Shown one piece after another: positions 29,994 through 41,175 of a DNA stretch of 64,000 nucleotides. Position 1 is the first letter of the stretch. Every line of letters starts with the position of its first letter. The DNA is taken from assembly GCA_943736015.1 (NCBI GenBank), contig OX031071.1, positions 14,232,119 through 14,296,118 on the forward strand. The letters are read 5' to 3'. Source of the stretch: Tridacna crocea (lineage: Eukaryota; Mollusca; Bivalvia; Cardiida; Cardiidae). The position numbers and the translations under genes were made by a program. The notes beneath the pieces are model-generated. The model saw nothing but the letters and a program-made list of their open reading frames with translations. It was not told where the DNA came from and made no database searches.

Positions 29994-30208
29994 TTAAAGT
30001 GACGGTGGACTTGAAGTCAAGAAGTGCTATATTTATCCTCAAAGAAAGCGTTTATCATTCGTGGGGGTGTCTATATACGAGAAATTGCAAAACCGCATTT
30101 CAGCACTGGTAAAAACCAAGGAAACATGTGACTGAGAGAAATGTTGCCTTGATCCAAATTAAATAATCGTTGAAGACGTAAAAACTTCAGAATAAACTGA
30201 GATATAGA

Positions 30209-30362
30209 GTTTATTTCATCAGTTTGTGGTTAATATGGGGAAATATTTGCCGAAAAAGGGAAAGGTATGCGAAAATAACGAGTGCCGTAAGGACCTTTCC
30301 CTTTTGAGGGAATTAACCACAAGCTGATGAAATAAATATTAACCACAAGCTGATGAAATAAA
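30209..30362. repeat. Inverted-repeat element with duplicated right end
   Basis: TTTATTTCATCAGTTTGTGG at 30210 is the complement of CCACAAGCTGATGAAATAAA at both 30317-30336 and 30343-30362. The right terminus is thus present twice in tandem. An inner pair GGGAAAGG and CCTTTCCC also inverts. Confidence 0.82.
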
Positions 30363-30888
30363 TTATATATTTCCTCTGATTATTTTGTCAACGCACGCCA
30401 CTTTTAAAACTAGTCATTGCATCATAATAAAAAAAAGTAGTTCCAGATTTTCGACAAGAGGAAAATATTCACTGTGACTAACGTGGAAATGATTTTCTCT
30501 CTCTCTCTCCCCCCCCCCCCCCCCCGCGTTGTTTTAATTACATTTCTTTACCCATAACATTTCTAAAAATAGACACATGAAATATATTATAAAGCCGATT
30601 TATATTTTTAAATTGTACTAAACCGGGCTTTGTTAATATTTATCTTTTTCCTTGTAAATGTTCCTAACGCTACCTTAGACATGGGATCTTTGTGTCCCTT
30701 TCATACTGTTTAAGTGGAAATATTTGCGACGTGGAAATTTTTGCAATTTCTGTTCTGTTCTTTTCTCTTCGCGTATTTTACAAACTTTCTGTGTTACTTG
30801 AACATCTTGCAAAACCATCTGAATTACACAAGCGCTTTTCACAATAATTTTTATGCACGAGTGCTACGCACCCCACCCTCTCCGTCTT
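30363..30888. other. Unannotated stretch with a CT/C tract
   Basis: Contains a CT run ending in 17 C near 30497-30525. No gene recognised. Confidence 0.5.
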
Positions 30889-30892
30889 TTAA

Positions 30893-31110
30893 CTCTTTCC
30901 CAAACAATCCCTGGTTTTTACGGGTCAGGAATAGTAGCCTTTTGAAAACATTGTTGGAAAACGAGAAAATGCTGGTAACCATTTTCTCCTTTTCCCACAA
31001 TGTTTTCTACCCTATCATAGACAGAAATAATCTTTTCAGCAAGAGTTTAATTGTTGTCTGCAAATGCTTTCAATTTGGTCTAGTCCAAAAATTTGTCGTT
31101 TGGGAAAGGG
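30893..31110. repeat. Family A TTAA-type MITE
   Basis: TTAA at 30889-30892 and 31111-31114. The core loop has lost four bases (GCTGGTAACCATTTTC), so one arm is shorter. A 147-codon frame crosses it and is not a gene. Confidence 0.88.
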
Positions 31111-31114
31111 TTAA

Positions 31115-31404
31115 TATTAGAAGGCCCTCTTCTCCCAAAGCCTGTTGGAGAATGTGATTGTATTTCTAAGCAGGGACTTCTACAATCATTCAGATTGATC
31201 CACACCATTTCGACATTTTGCACATCCACTGACATGATAACACGTTTCTTTTCAGTTTCTATCCTAAGAAATGAACTTGGTATGAGCATACTGATCAATC
31301 AAAGTACCGGATTCTTTTTTCTTTGAAATGATGATTGAGACATTTACTTGCCAGTTGTTTCTGGACAACAGTGAGGAAAAACAGCAGCGACGGGTGAACG
31401 TTAT
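31115..31404. other. Unannotated stretch
   Basis: Nothing recognised. Confidence 0.4.
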
Positions 31405-31406
31405 GA

Positions 31407-31872
31407 TATAGAGGATATTTGTTTGTTTGTTTTTTCAGTGAAAGATCGAAATTTATTCCATCTCGTGAACACCATCGGTAAAATTTTCACGAATGGCGCG
31501 GAGTGAAAATATTACCTATGGTGTGTACGAGATGAAATAAATTTCGATCTTTCACCGAGAAAAACAAATATTCTATTCATTTCATGCTTTTAACCCTTTC
31601 TTGGAGGAGCTTTATCAAAATCCAGTAAAATCTTTTTCCCGTTATTCCACGTGGCGTACCCTTTCTGTACAGCAACACATTGCAATATTACGTCACGCGT
31701 GAGAAATGTAGGGTAAATGACGTCATATTTCCACCTGGTTGTGAGGCACGCGCAATTTACTTGGGCAACAAGAACATGAAAATCGGTATTTCACTGGTCG
31801 TACCCGTTTGATATCGAAAAATATTTTCACTGCTATTTCTCGATATTCTACCGGACAGCATGAAATAAATAG
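31407..31872 (+). repeat. Family G repeat, full copy
   Basis: GGATATTTG, then an inverted repeat GGTGAAAGATCGAAATTTATT-type (about 31438-31556), TTTTAACCCTTTCTTGGAGG, GACGTCATATTTCC, GGCAACAAGAACATGAAAATC and the end TACCGGACAGCATGAAATAAATA. A second full copy is at 56617-57034 and pieces at 40055 and 61200. Confidence 0.85.
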
Positions 31873-33026
31873 TTTAAAGTTGATTGGGACAGAAATCTAT
31901 TAATTGATTCAAGGTCCTTACGTCATCACATTTATGTGGTCACAATGCGTCATTTGAACGTATCACATTGCGTTTAACAAAGAATATAATAGGACTTGTT
32001 TAGCTAAATAATTGTATTTATAGTCATCTTCAAGCAGTGAAGCATGAAGAGAGATATTTCAAAAGTAATGCGATTGTGTTGCCCAATGTAAATTGCGCGA
32101 TTAAAGACAGGGAGAGAGAGAGAGAGCCCAACCAAACCCTTTTTGAACGTGAATATTCTTTCCATATTTCTGGGTCGAGTGATACTTGTAATTGACTGCT
32201 ATAAGTTTGTCATTTGAATATTTCTAAGTAAGAAATTGAATATTAAATCGAAAAGGCCGGGTGGAAATTCATGCATGCTGAGTTGAGAGAATTAACTTCA
32301 ATTTGTACAGTGAAAAAATAAATTAATTAAAAATAAAGAACAGGAGCTAATGATTGTTGGGAATACTTGCTCCTTTATCTTCCATATTTTCTTTTAGATT
32401 TTTGTTGTTATTGTTGTTGATTTCGTTTACATCAACGCACAGATGCCCTAGAACAAGAGAATGTAGCTGTCGATAATTTACATAAATAATCATATTAAGC
32501 AAATCACAGCGTAATGTCAAAATTCATACTTGAAGTATATAATCAAACAGTTTTCTTTCAAACGAAAGAAAATCTAAAACTGGCGGATAATTTCAATGAA
32601 TCTCGTTTTGCATCGCGTATGTAAACTGCAAAGGGGGTGCTGTGTCATCGATTTCCTGTTTATACCGAAACAATGCCGTGCTCAAGCATGTTAAAATGAC
32701 AGATGAAAACAAAATCATGGGAGTTTCCTCCAACTCGGTTTTCAGAGTTAATAACGTGAAGCCATTAAACTTCACTGAAGCCCGGTAAAAAATCGCTGAG
32801 ATATCAGACCAAGGATCACATAGCTGGGAAGAATACATAAACATGAGTTTTTGTTTGCCGTAAATTCTATTAGAGATGAGATCATGACACTGTTTTGAAG
32901 TGTCTTCATTAGAACATATTTCTCCTATTTTAAGTGAATAAATTATCTTGTACATAAATGGTTCTCCCAGATGTTATTCGGTAAACCATATAAATAGATC
33001 TATGCTGTGTGGAAATGGGGCATAAC
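31873..33026. other. Unannotated stretch, about 1.15 kb
   Basis: No family recognised. A minus-strand frame at 32593-32955 (120 codons, a hydrophobic stretch near its C-terminal third) resembles nothing I know. It is the best plain open frame outside repeats but has no supporting signal. Confidence 0.4.
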
Positions 33027-33031
33027 ATAGT

Positions 33032-33757
33032 GGACCCGTAATAGAAAACAGCTATTTCCACTGTAAAATTATCCTACAAAATTTGCTACGATTAAAAATG
33101 AGTATTCTTTTCACTACTTTCACCGAGCCACCTTTTCCTTTTTGTCCGTCCCAGAATTATCATTTATAAATCTAAAATCACTATATTCTCATTACAAAGG
33201 GATAATTAACTCCCTTTTCTAGAAACTAACAAACGTATCAACAAATAATTTAAAGACAGAAATCAAAGGAATTCCTGGTCGGTTAAAAATGTGCAAAAAA
33301 TATTATATCTGTATAAATCTGTCTTTATCAACTGTGAAGAAATTTCATGCCATGCTGCACTAGAAGTATTACATGTCTAGTACTTTAAGGTAAGATCTGT
33401 GTAATGGAAAACGGCTATTTCCACTAAAATATCATCCTACAAAATTAGCTATAATTAAAAATGAGTAGATCTATTGTTGAACTACTTTCACCTTTTCATT
33501 TTTTCCTTCTTTGAATTATCATATATAAATCTAAAAACCACTATATTCTCAAATCAAAGAGATAATATTAATTACCTCCCTTTTCAGAAAACTAACAAAA
33601 GTATCAAAAAATAATTTCAAGATAGACATAAACGGAATTTCTGATCCGTTAGAAATGTGCAAAAATATTATTTATGCATAAATCCTTATTTATCCTTATT
33701 TATCGACCAATTAGAATTTTCACCGGAAGTGCATTACACAGGTCTTACCTTAATGCA
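33032..33757 (+). repeat. Family F repeat, two units in tandem
   Basis: Starts GGACCCGTAATAGAAAACAG. Unit 1 to about 33395, unit 2 from GGTAAGATCTGTGTAATGG to CACCGGAAGTGCATTACAC and GGTCTTACCTTAATG. Units share GGAAATAGC-type, AATTATCATTTATAAATC and ATGTGCAAAAA blocks. Confidence 0.85.
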
Positions 33758-33825
33758 TTTTACCGATCAAGCTATCATATTATCAAAGATCCATAATAGC
33801 CACATATTTTTAACAACCAACTTAA

Positions 33826-34014
33826 CCCTCTGGCTGCAAAGCGGGACAAATGCAACTTTTGCAGACGGTGTAGATTAAGATCACACTGTGCTCTAACGTG
33901 CTGTCAGATCTTGAAGCTACATTGTCTGACAAGGGGATATTTTTCCTCGAAAATAACTTAAAATAGTGAAATTTAGGTTCATATTATGGACTGGAATGTT
34001 TCGTTGAATGAGGG
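33826..34014. repeat. Family B MITE with eroded hairpin, TTAA on both sides
   Basis: TTAA at 33822-33825 and 34015-34018. CCCTCTGGCTGCAAAG and AATGAGGG ends; core GATTAAGATCACACTGTGC against CTGTCAGATCTTGAAGC is mismatched. An old copy. Confidence 0.8.
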
Positions 34015-34095
34015 TTAAGAATTCTGAATTATGAGTAGCCGCTATTATTTAAAAAATAATTTTCTTTCTATCTTGGTTTATCGTTCATTCTAAAA

Positions 34096-34333
34096 TGACA
34101 AGCGAATTCGGCTCTATAAACACAGTGCAAGGTAAGCGTGGTAAAATCTGCGACAATCTATGTAGAGTGACGTCATTCTATGTCGAATGACGTCATTCAA
34201 TGAGTGGGTTATGCCCTCGTGAATTATCTATTGTGCCTCATATTGAACGATAAACCACGATAGGAAGAAGATTATTTCTTAATTTTACCACGCTTTCGTT
34301 GCACTGTGTTTATAAATCCGAATTCACGTGTCA
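34096..34333. repeat. Family R inverted-repeat MITE
   Basis: TGACAAGCGAATTCGG and CCGAATTCACGTGTCA ends. Inside, TATAAACACAGTGCAA and TTGCACTGTGTTTATA are exact complements, then GCGTGGTAAAAT and ATTTTACCACGC. TGACGTCATT occurs twice in the middle. A related piece with TATCGTGGTTTATCGTTCA is near 53620-53720. Confidence 0.88.
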
Positions 34334-34401
34334 TGTTAGGATAACACTTTAGACATGCATTCAGTATCTAACAGTTTAATCCAAACCTAACATGTATAGT
34401 C

Positions 34402-35010
34402 GTCCTCGCTGGTACCGCGTCATCTATGATACCGCGGTAATCCGGAAAATACCTAATTTGCATATGTAGCGCCACCTAACCACTGTTTTCTCTTTCAAAT
34501 CGAGAGCAGAAGTTTTCTTTGTATCGCATCGGTCAAAAACAATAGATATTTCTCCATTAATAATAAGTTACTTTCAATATTCGCAAATTGCAATATTAAA
34601 GCACAATTTTCCTCCATGTTTTGAAATTAGATTACCCACAACTCTTCAAAAAACCGACAATTTATTTTTGACGAGTAAAGGTCATTTTCTTCGGCGTCAT
34701 AGTCCTTTTCGGAAACAAAAAAAAAAAGGTACTCAAGTCATATTTTGTATATAAATCTCATATTTTTCATGATTTTTCAAATTTCAGGTGATAACGCGGT
34801 ACCATAGCGGACTCCTTTCGGAGCACTTGTAGTCAACATGTTTGCTTGACCTAGATATTTTTGTCTGAAAAACACGACTGAAGCTTTGATAGTTCAGTTA
34901 TTGTAACTTTACATGCAATTGTTTATTACAATATTAGAAAATAATACATGTGAGTTTCCTATCTTGTAGTAATTTTCGGCAAAATTAAGTACCGCGGTAC
35001 CATCGAGGAC
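34402..35010. repeat. 609 bp element with GTCCTCG...GGTACCGCG inverted ends
   Basis: GTCCTCGCTGGTACCGCG at 34402 and CGCGGTACCATCGAGGAC ending 35010, one mismatch. Two more GGTACC-type blocks occur inside (34428, 34797). No coding frame and no clear target duplication. Confidence 0.72.
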
Positions 35011-35360
35011 CATCCTAAGGTCATGCAGGCTAATGATGGATATGTGCTGTTCACACTTTGCAGATACCTTTTTAAGCTTGCCCGTGCATCTAAAAGGAAC
35101 AGTCAAATCTGTGCTACCAGCCAAATATGAACAAAAGCCAATCTGTGAATAGAAGCCATCACAAGTCGGCCCTTGCATATTTCTTCGACCTTGCGCAAAG
35201 CATTAATCTTCCAAATGCAGCCAGCGGTCACCTTAAAGCCCCAGTATAGCCAAAGAATAGGTCATTTCCACTACGTTTAACTCGCAAATATAACGATTAC
35301 CAATCAAAACACACATATATAAGATTGAAGAAAACTCGAACGTTTCAGTTACTGCATTGT
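35011..35360. other. Unannotated stretch before the large palindrome
   Basis: Nothing recognised. Minus-strand frames here continue into the palindrome arm and are not supported. Confidence 0.4.
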
Positions 35361-36845
35361 CACGGGTAGGAAACTTCATATTCAGAGCCAATGGCTCCGA
35401 CGAGAAAATGTTGTGTTGGTCTTCCGTTTCTGAAGATGTCGGCTGAAAAACAATCCCAAAACAGGTAGGCATGTCAATATTTGTTGTTATGTGTTCTTAT
35501 GTCTTTGAAATTCAAAAAAAGGAGAATGTCATTCGATGCTCTGGTCTTTCAACGTGTTTTCTGCACTATGGAAAGCTAGAATAGGTGTACGATGTTGTCT
35601 GAATCATTTGTGGCGTGGATTGACCGTAGCCAAAATAATACGTCTCGGAGATAAATTCGGTCTGTTATTACCATTTAATTGGCAAGTAAGAGAGAGTCTT
35701 ACTGTCCCAAAGCCGTAAACTAATGTCCTGAAATGTTACATTCACAACTGGTCAAAATTGAAAAGAAAAGCACAAGAATTGATAAAAATAAAGAAGGGCT
35801 CTGATTATGTGGACCGGCTCTGACTATGTTACTCGGCACTGATTCAAGAGGGCTCCCTTTCAAAATTTTAGTTTTGTGTAAATAATTAGTCAGGACGTAA
35901 ACTTTGGTTTTCCATTAATATCTTTCTGTCCAAAATTTAGTTCATTTGTTGGATGGAACATGATTGCATGTATGAAAATACAAAGGACTGGTGTTGCCAC
36001 GTTAGAAAAATGCTGTTTAAACATTAGTCTATCTAAAATTTGAAAATACTTCTGCATAGCTTTTGATTAGACCGAATGGTCCATATATAAAATTTTTCGT
36101 GCTTTTGTTGCAAATGCAGCCCACACATAAGCACAAATAATGAAAAATATTTTCTTTTAGAGGTACGAGAATGATAAACACAGCACGTGTTTGAATGGTC
36201 TAGATGCATGAATTTGCATTATGAAGTTTATGAATCATTATTCAGCCATCAACATAATTCTTTACATATAATTGAAACTTTGGAAACAAAATCATTATTT
36301 TGCGAAACAATTTAAAAAGGCCACCTGTAAAAGTCATTTCGAAATCTGTCACCATCTCCTACTATTATCACCACATCAATGATTTTGATGATTCAGAATT
36401 CTGCAAATAAACTTTGGATAGATCACCCAACAACAATTTCTTGCAGAAGAGCACATGCTCGAAAGTGACTAAAATCATGAGTCCAACGAGAGAACCACAT
36501 GCAGGTACCAACAATATGATGTTGTTTTTCGACGGACTAAAACTTTCAAAACGATTTTTTGAAAAGGGTCAGCCTAGACATATCTGTGAAATTATTTCAA
36601 AGTCTGACCAGCCATTCCAGAGAAGATTTTTTTTAATTTCTTCATGTACATACAGTGTTAATAGCCCACAGCCATCAGAGCCATGTTTCTTGATGGATCA
36701 AAATTTCTCGAACACTTTGCGAAAAGGGTCAACCAAGGAACATTTCTGTGAAAGTATTTCAAAATCTGACATGCCGTTCCAGAGAAGAACTTTTAATACT
36801 TTCTTCATGGCCGTATAGCGCAAGTGGCCACCTGCACCCCAATCA
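35361..36845. repeat. Left arm of a 3.8 kb palindrome
   Basis: About 1.48 kb that is repeated in inverted order at 37694-39160. Sampled stretches match at roughly 94-95 percent, with the outermost 100 or so bases almost identical. The inner 250 bases hold Pearl-like core repeats. The arm carries ATGGCTCCGACGAG near 35392, a 25-codon frame ending at a CAG/GTAGGC donor-like site. Confidence 0.92.
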
Positions 36846-37690
36846 GGGCCATGTTTCTAGACAGATCAATTTTTGCGAACAGTTTTTGAAAAGGGTCACC
36901 AAAGGAACATCTCTCTGAAATTATTTCAAAATCTGACCAGCCGTTTCAGTGAAGAAGAATTTTCCGTATAGTGCAAGTAGCCCCCATTCACCAGAGCTAT
37001 ATTTATTGACGGATCAAAATTCGCGAACAATTTTTGATAAAGGTCACCCAAGGAACATCTCTGTGACATGATTCCAAAATCTGACCATCGGTTTCTGAGA
37101 AGAAGAATTTTTAAGAATTTCTTTATGGCCATAGTGCAAGTAGCCCCCACTCATCAGAGCAGTGTTTATTGACGGATCAAAATAAAGAAGATTTTTTAGA
37201 ATTTTTTTGTTCATTTCTGTTTAGTGCAAGTAGTCCCAATTCATTGGCATTCAACAGAGCCAGGTCTTTTGACATCAAAATTTCGCGAACAATTTTGGAA
37301 AAGGGTAACCCAAGGAACATTTCTGTGAAATTATTTTAAATCTGACCAGCGGTTTCAAGAAGAATTTTCAAGAATTTCTTCATTTCCGTTCAGTGCAAGT
37401 AGCCCTCATTCACCAGAGCCATGTTTCTTACGGGTTACAATTTCGCCTACAATTTTTGAAAAGGGTCACCCAAGGAACATCTCTGTGAAATGATTTCAAA
37501 ATCTGACGAGCAGTTTCAGAGGTGAAGATTTTGAAAGAATTTCCTGGCAACCAGGGTTTTTGATGGAATCAAATTCTGTGAGCAATTTTCAAAGAGGTCC
37601 TCTCAAGAAACATTCCAGCCAAGTTTGGTCCAAATCAGCCCAGTGGTTTAAGAGGAGAAGATGTTTAAAGAAATTGTTGACGACGGACTA
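36550..37690. repeat. Pearl-like tandem core repeats at the palindrome centre
   Basis: Imperfect units of roughly 150-165 bp with CCAAGGAACATCTCTGTGAA, TTTCAAAATCTGACCAGC, GGTTTCAGAGAAGAAG and CATTCACCAGAGCCATG. The last unit ends with AAGATGTTTAAAGAAATTG and TTGACGACGGACTACGG, the form that precedes a GACG tract in Pearl-type elements. 36846-37693 forms the spacer between the arms. Confidence 0.78.
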
Positions 37691-37693
37691 CGG

Positions 37694-39160
37694 TGATTGG
37701 GGTGCAGGTGTCCACTTGCACTATACGGCCATGAAGAAATTATTAAAAGTTCTTCTCTGGAACGGCATGTCAGATTTTGAAATACTTTCACAGAAATGTT
37801 CCTTGGTTGACCCTTTTCGCAACGTGTTCGAGAAATTTTGATCCATCAAGAAACATAGCCCTGATGGCTGTGGGCTATTAACACTGTATGTACATGAAGA
37901 AATTAAAAAAAAAACTTCTCTGGAATGGCTGGTCAGACTTTGAAATAATTTCACAGATATGTCTAGGCTGACCCTTTTCAAAAATCGTTTTGGAAATTTT
38001 TAGTCCGTCGAAAAACAACATCATATTGTTGGTACCTGCATGTGGATCTCTCGTTGGACTCATGATTTTAGTCACTTTCGAGCATGTGCTCTTCTGCAAG
38101 AAATTGTTGTTGGGTGATCTATCCAAAGTTTATTTGCAGTATTCTGATCCATCAAAATCATTGATGTGGTGACAGATTTCGAAATGACTTTTACAGGTGA
38201 CCTTTTAAATTGTTTTGCAAAACAATGATTTTGTTTCCAAAGTTTCAATTATATGTAAAGAATTATGTTGATGGCTTAATAATGATTCATAAACTGCATA
38301 ATGCAAATTTGTGCATCTAGACCATTCAAGCACGTGCTGTGTTTATCATTCTCGTACTTCTAAAAGAAAATATGTTTCATTATTTGTGCTTAAGTGTGGG
38401 CTGCATTTGCGACAAAAGCACGAAAAATTTTATATATGGACCATTCGGTCTAATCAAAAGCTATGCAGAAGTATTTTCAAATTTTAGATAGACTAATGTT
38501 TAAACAGCATTTTTCTAACGTGGCAATACCAGTCCTTTGTATTTTCATACATGCAATCATGTTCCATCCAACAAATGCACTAAATTTTGGACAGAAAGAT
38601 ATTAATGGAAAACCAAAGTTTACGTCCTGACTAATTATTTACAGAAAACTAAAATTTTGAAAGGGAGCCCTCTTGAATCAGTGCCGAGTAACATAGTCAG
38701 AGCCGGTCAACATAATCAGAGCCCTTCTTTATTTTTATCAATTCTTGTGCTTTTCTTTTCAATTTTTGACCAGTAGTGAATGCAACATTTCAGGACAATA
38801 GTTCATGGCTTTGGGACAGTAAGACTCTCTCTTACTTGCCAATTAAATGGTAATAACAGACTGAATTTATCTCCGAGACGTATTATTTTGGCTACGGTCA
38901 ATCCACGCCACAAATGATTCAGACAACATAGTACACCTATTCCAACTTATCATAATGCAGAAAACACGTTGAAAGACCAGAGCATCGAATGACATTCTCC
39001 TTTTTTTGAATTTCAAAGACATAAGAACACATAATTACAAATATTGACATGCCTACCTGTTTTGGGATTGTTTTTCAGCCGACATCTTCAGAAACGGAAG
39101 ACCAACACAACATTTTCTCGTCGGAGCCATTGGCTCTGAATATGAAGTTTCCTACCCGTG
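37694..39160. repeat. Right arm of the 3.8 kb palindrome
   Basis: Inverted copy of 35361-36845. Small frames in both arms translate to matching peptides because of the duplication, not because of coding. Confidence 0.92.
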
Positions 39161-39214
39161 TTGTTTGCCATGATATACGTATGCGAAAATGCATGGAGAG
39201 GTCCGTCGTTTTAA

Positions 39215-39384
39215 CCCTTTACTCCATAGATACTCATTTTGACGTATCATCAACGAGCAATTTCTCCTTTTCCCACAATGTTTTCCACTCAATCAGATAT
39301 CTGTATCCTCATTTTCCCATATTTTTGACATCTTTATTTGCTGCTGAAACGGAAGAGCCTCAAATTGGCATATCAGGTAAAGGG
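39215..39384. repeat. Family A variant (GAGCAATTTC type) with one arm deleted
   Basis: TTAA at 39211-39214 and 39385-39388. CCCTTTACTCCATAGATACTC, ACGAGCAATTTCTCC, CCCACAATGTTTTCC and CAGGTAAAGGG. Compared with 25689, the left hairpin arm is missing. Confidence 0.8.
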
Positions 39385-39524
39385 TTAAGGGACGCCTTGA
39401 TAGAGACAACCCTCGTTATCGTTCGTGTATATTCGAGAACGTCACGTGATAACATGACATCTCATTAGTGTTATGAAGAAGTACTCTGGACTATTGTTTA
39501 CACTTCCAATATTTTGTCATCAGA

Positions 39525-39932
39525 CATCTTCGCGAGCCAAGGTTACGATCACTACGTGGATCTTACCTTGGCTGATTGAGCCCGAGTTCGAGATTCCTGC
39601 GATGCGCCCTCTATTGGATGCTGTTTATTAACCCCTCCCCCCTTTACATCATATTTCTGCAAGCCTATGAAACATCGTTTTACTAACCGGTTACGAATAC
39701 ACATGAAACAATAAGCAGACATCCCTGTGGGTTTCCACGTTTACTTTCTATTCGAAAGGTAGCGACCTTGTTCTATTTTTATCAAAGATGAAATGCTACG
39801 AACGATTTCATTCGTTGCAGCTAGAGCTGGCTGCATCCAATGAAAAAGCGCATCGGAGGAATGTAAAAATCAAGCTCGATCCGCCAAGGGTAGAGTAGCG
39901 TTGTGAATCGTCAGCCTTGGCTTGCGAAGATG
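39525..39932 (-). mobile_element. Mutator-like MITE, family 1, copy 1
   Basis: Ends CATCTTCGCGAGCCAAGG and CCTTGGCTTGCGAAGATG. Exact 9 bp flanks GTCATCAGA at 39516-39524 and 39933-39941. 408 bp, no coding frame; in inverse orientation to the copies at 48.5 and 63.0 kb. A 9 bp duplication with inverted ends fits the Mutator superfamily (inference). Confidence 0.9.
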
Positions 39933-39941
39933 GTCATCAGA

Positions 39942-40054
39942 TTGCTCATTCTGAACTTGTTTTCTTATTCCGATGTAATGAACTCTTCCTGTGTTGATGA
40001 TAAACGTATAAGCGACGATTTGTCTGTATTGTCGTTTTACCTGGGTAACTAGTG
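39942..40054. other. Unannotated short stretch
   Basis: Nothing recognised. Confidence 0.4.
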
Positions 40055-40198
40055 CCCGTGAACTTCTATTTCCGCCTCCAAGTGAAGCTTTAGAAAACGA
40101 AATTGGTATTTTTCACTGATCGTAACCTTAAAATAGAGAAATATATTCCTTAGTTATTTCTCGATAAACTACAGGAAAGCATGGAATAAAAGAACTAT
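40055..40198 (+). repeat. Family G 3' fragment
   Basis: GGTAACTAGTGCCCGTGAAC, GGTATTTTTCACTGATCGTA, TATTTCTCGATAAACTAC and GGAAAGCATGGAATAAA match the last 140 bases of family G. Confidence 0.7.
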
Positions 40199-40595
40199 TT
40201 TACACGGCTATGCCTTTGCGATTCTACCGTTTCTAGGGTGATATATGATTCAATATGGCGCAAAAATCTCCATGAAATTCTCCCAAATAATATTTCCAAA
40301 ATTGCGGGATTATTTTTTTCCCGCTCACAGAGCGTATCAAGTCTTCATCTTAATAGAAGTTTGACCTTCACACGCCAAACGGAAGGTTAATGGAATAAAA
40401 TAACAATATATTGTTGTTTTGTGTCGGGGGCGTAAGGTGGGGGGGATGCGTTATTACCAATTTAAAGTAAGGAAAAGAACACACCAATTTCCTTCAATAA
40501 TTTTCCTCTTGCAGTGAACCATCTTCAAAGGCTATGTAATGTTTGTGCCTGCATACGATTTAGGTCCAGGTTAAAGGGGGTTTAGAGCATCTGCC
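40199..40595. other. Unannotated stretch
   Basis: Nothing recognised. Confidence 0.4.
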
Positions 40596-40656
40596 AAAAG
40601 TATCGATACAGGTCAGCCTGCACAATCAGCGCAGGCTGACCTGTGTCGAAACTTTT
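40596..40656. repeat. Family J hairpin element, copy 2
   Basis: AAAAGTATCGATACAGGTCA and TGACCTGTGTCGAAACTTTT with inner CAGCCTGCAC and GCGCAGGCTG around AATCA. The best preserved J copy. Confidence 0.82.
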
Positions 40657-41130
40657 TGCTCTTTGTCAATTCTCTGCATGTCAGTGGACTATTTTATCTC
40701 CAGCTACAGTCGGTTGTTAAACAAAGTAGAATGTGTTGATTCATAATGATATTATGATTTTCTTAGTATTACACATCACGTGGATGCAATAAATCCTCTT
40801 TTGCAAGACCGTACTTCATATTTGTGAGTTTGAATGGGGACTAACTTCCATTTCCACACAATTTCAGTTACATAAAGCCAACTGCTCTGTTATACTTTCT
40901 GAGGTTGCACCATTCAGATACGCGTGCTGTTGTGGCTTGGCATAGAAGACCTGGCAAGAACCACCAATGAGACACCAACTCGTGTTTACAACTGTTTACC
41001 CACGATACTCTGCTCTCCCTAACCCGATAGTTCAGATGTAACGCAGAGTATTGATGGTCGAAGGTCCGAATCCAACAACTGACTGAATCATGAATTAAAG
41101 CAGTCATTTACACACAGAAAACTGACCGAA
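40657..41130. other. Unannotated stretch
   Basis: Nothing recognised. A further J fragment (ATTATCGATCCAGGTCAGGC) follows at 41135-41160. Confidence 0.4.
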
Positions 41131-41175
41131 TCAAAAATTATCGATCCAGGTCAGGCTGCGCAGATGCATTAAGCT

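Noticed and set aside
30714..31157. 147-codon frame
   Set aside because: Its second half is a family A MITE; no domain or homologous family seen.
32593..32955. 120-codon minus-strand frame with a hydrophobic stretch
   Set aside because: No repeat explains it, but there is no homology, splice or promoter evidence; kept only as a note.
36414..36818. 134-codon frame with a near copy on the other strand at 37721-38126
   Set aside because: The resemblance comes from the palindrome arms and the tandem core repeats, not from a gene family.
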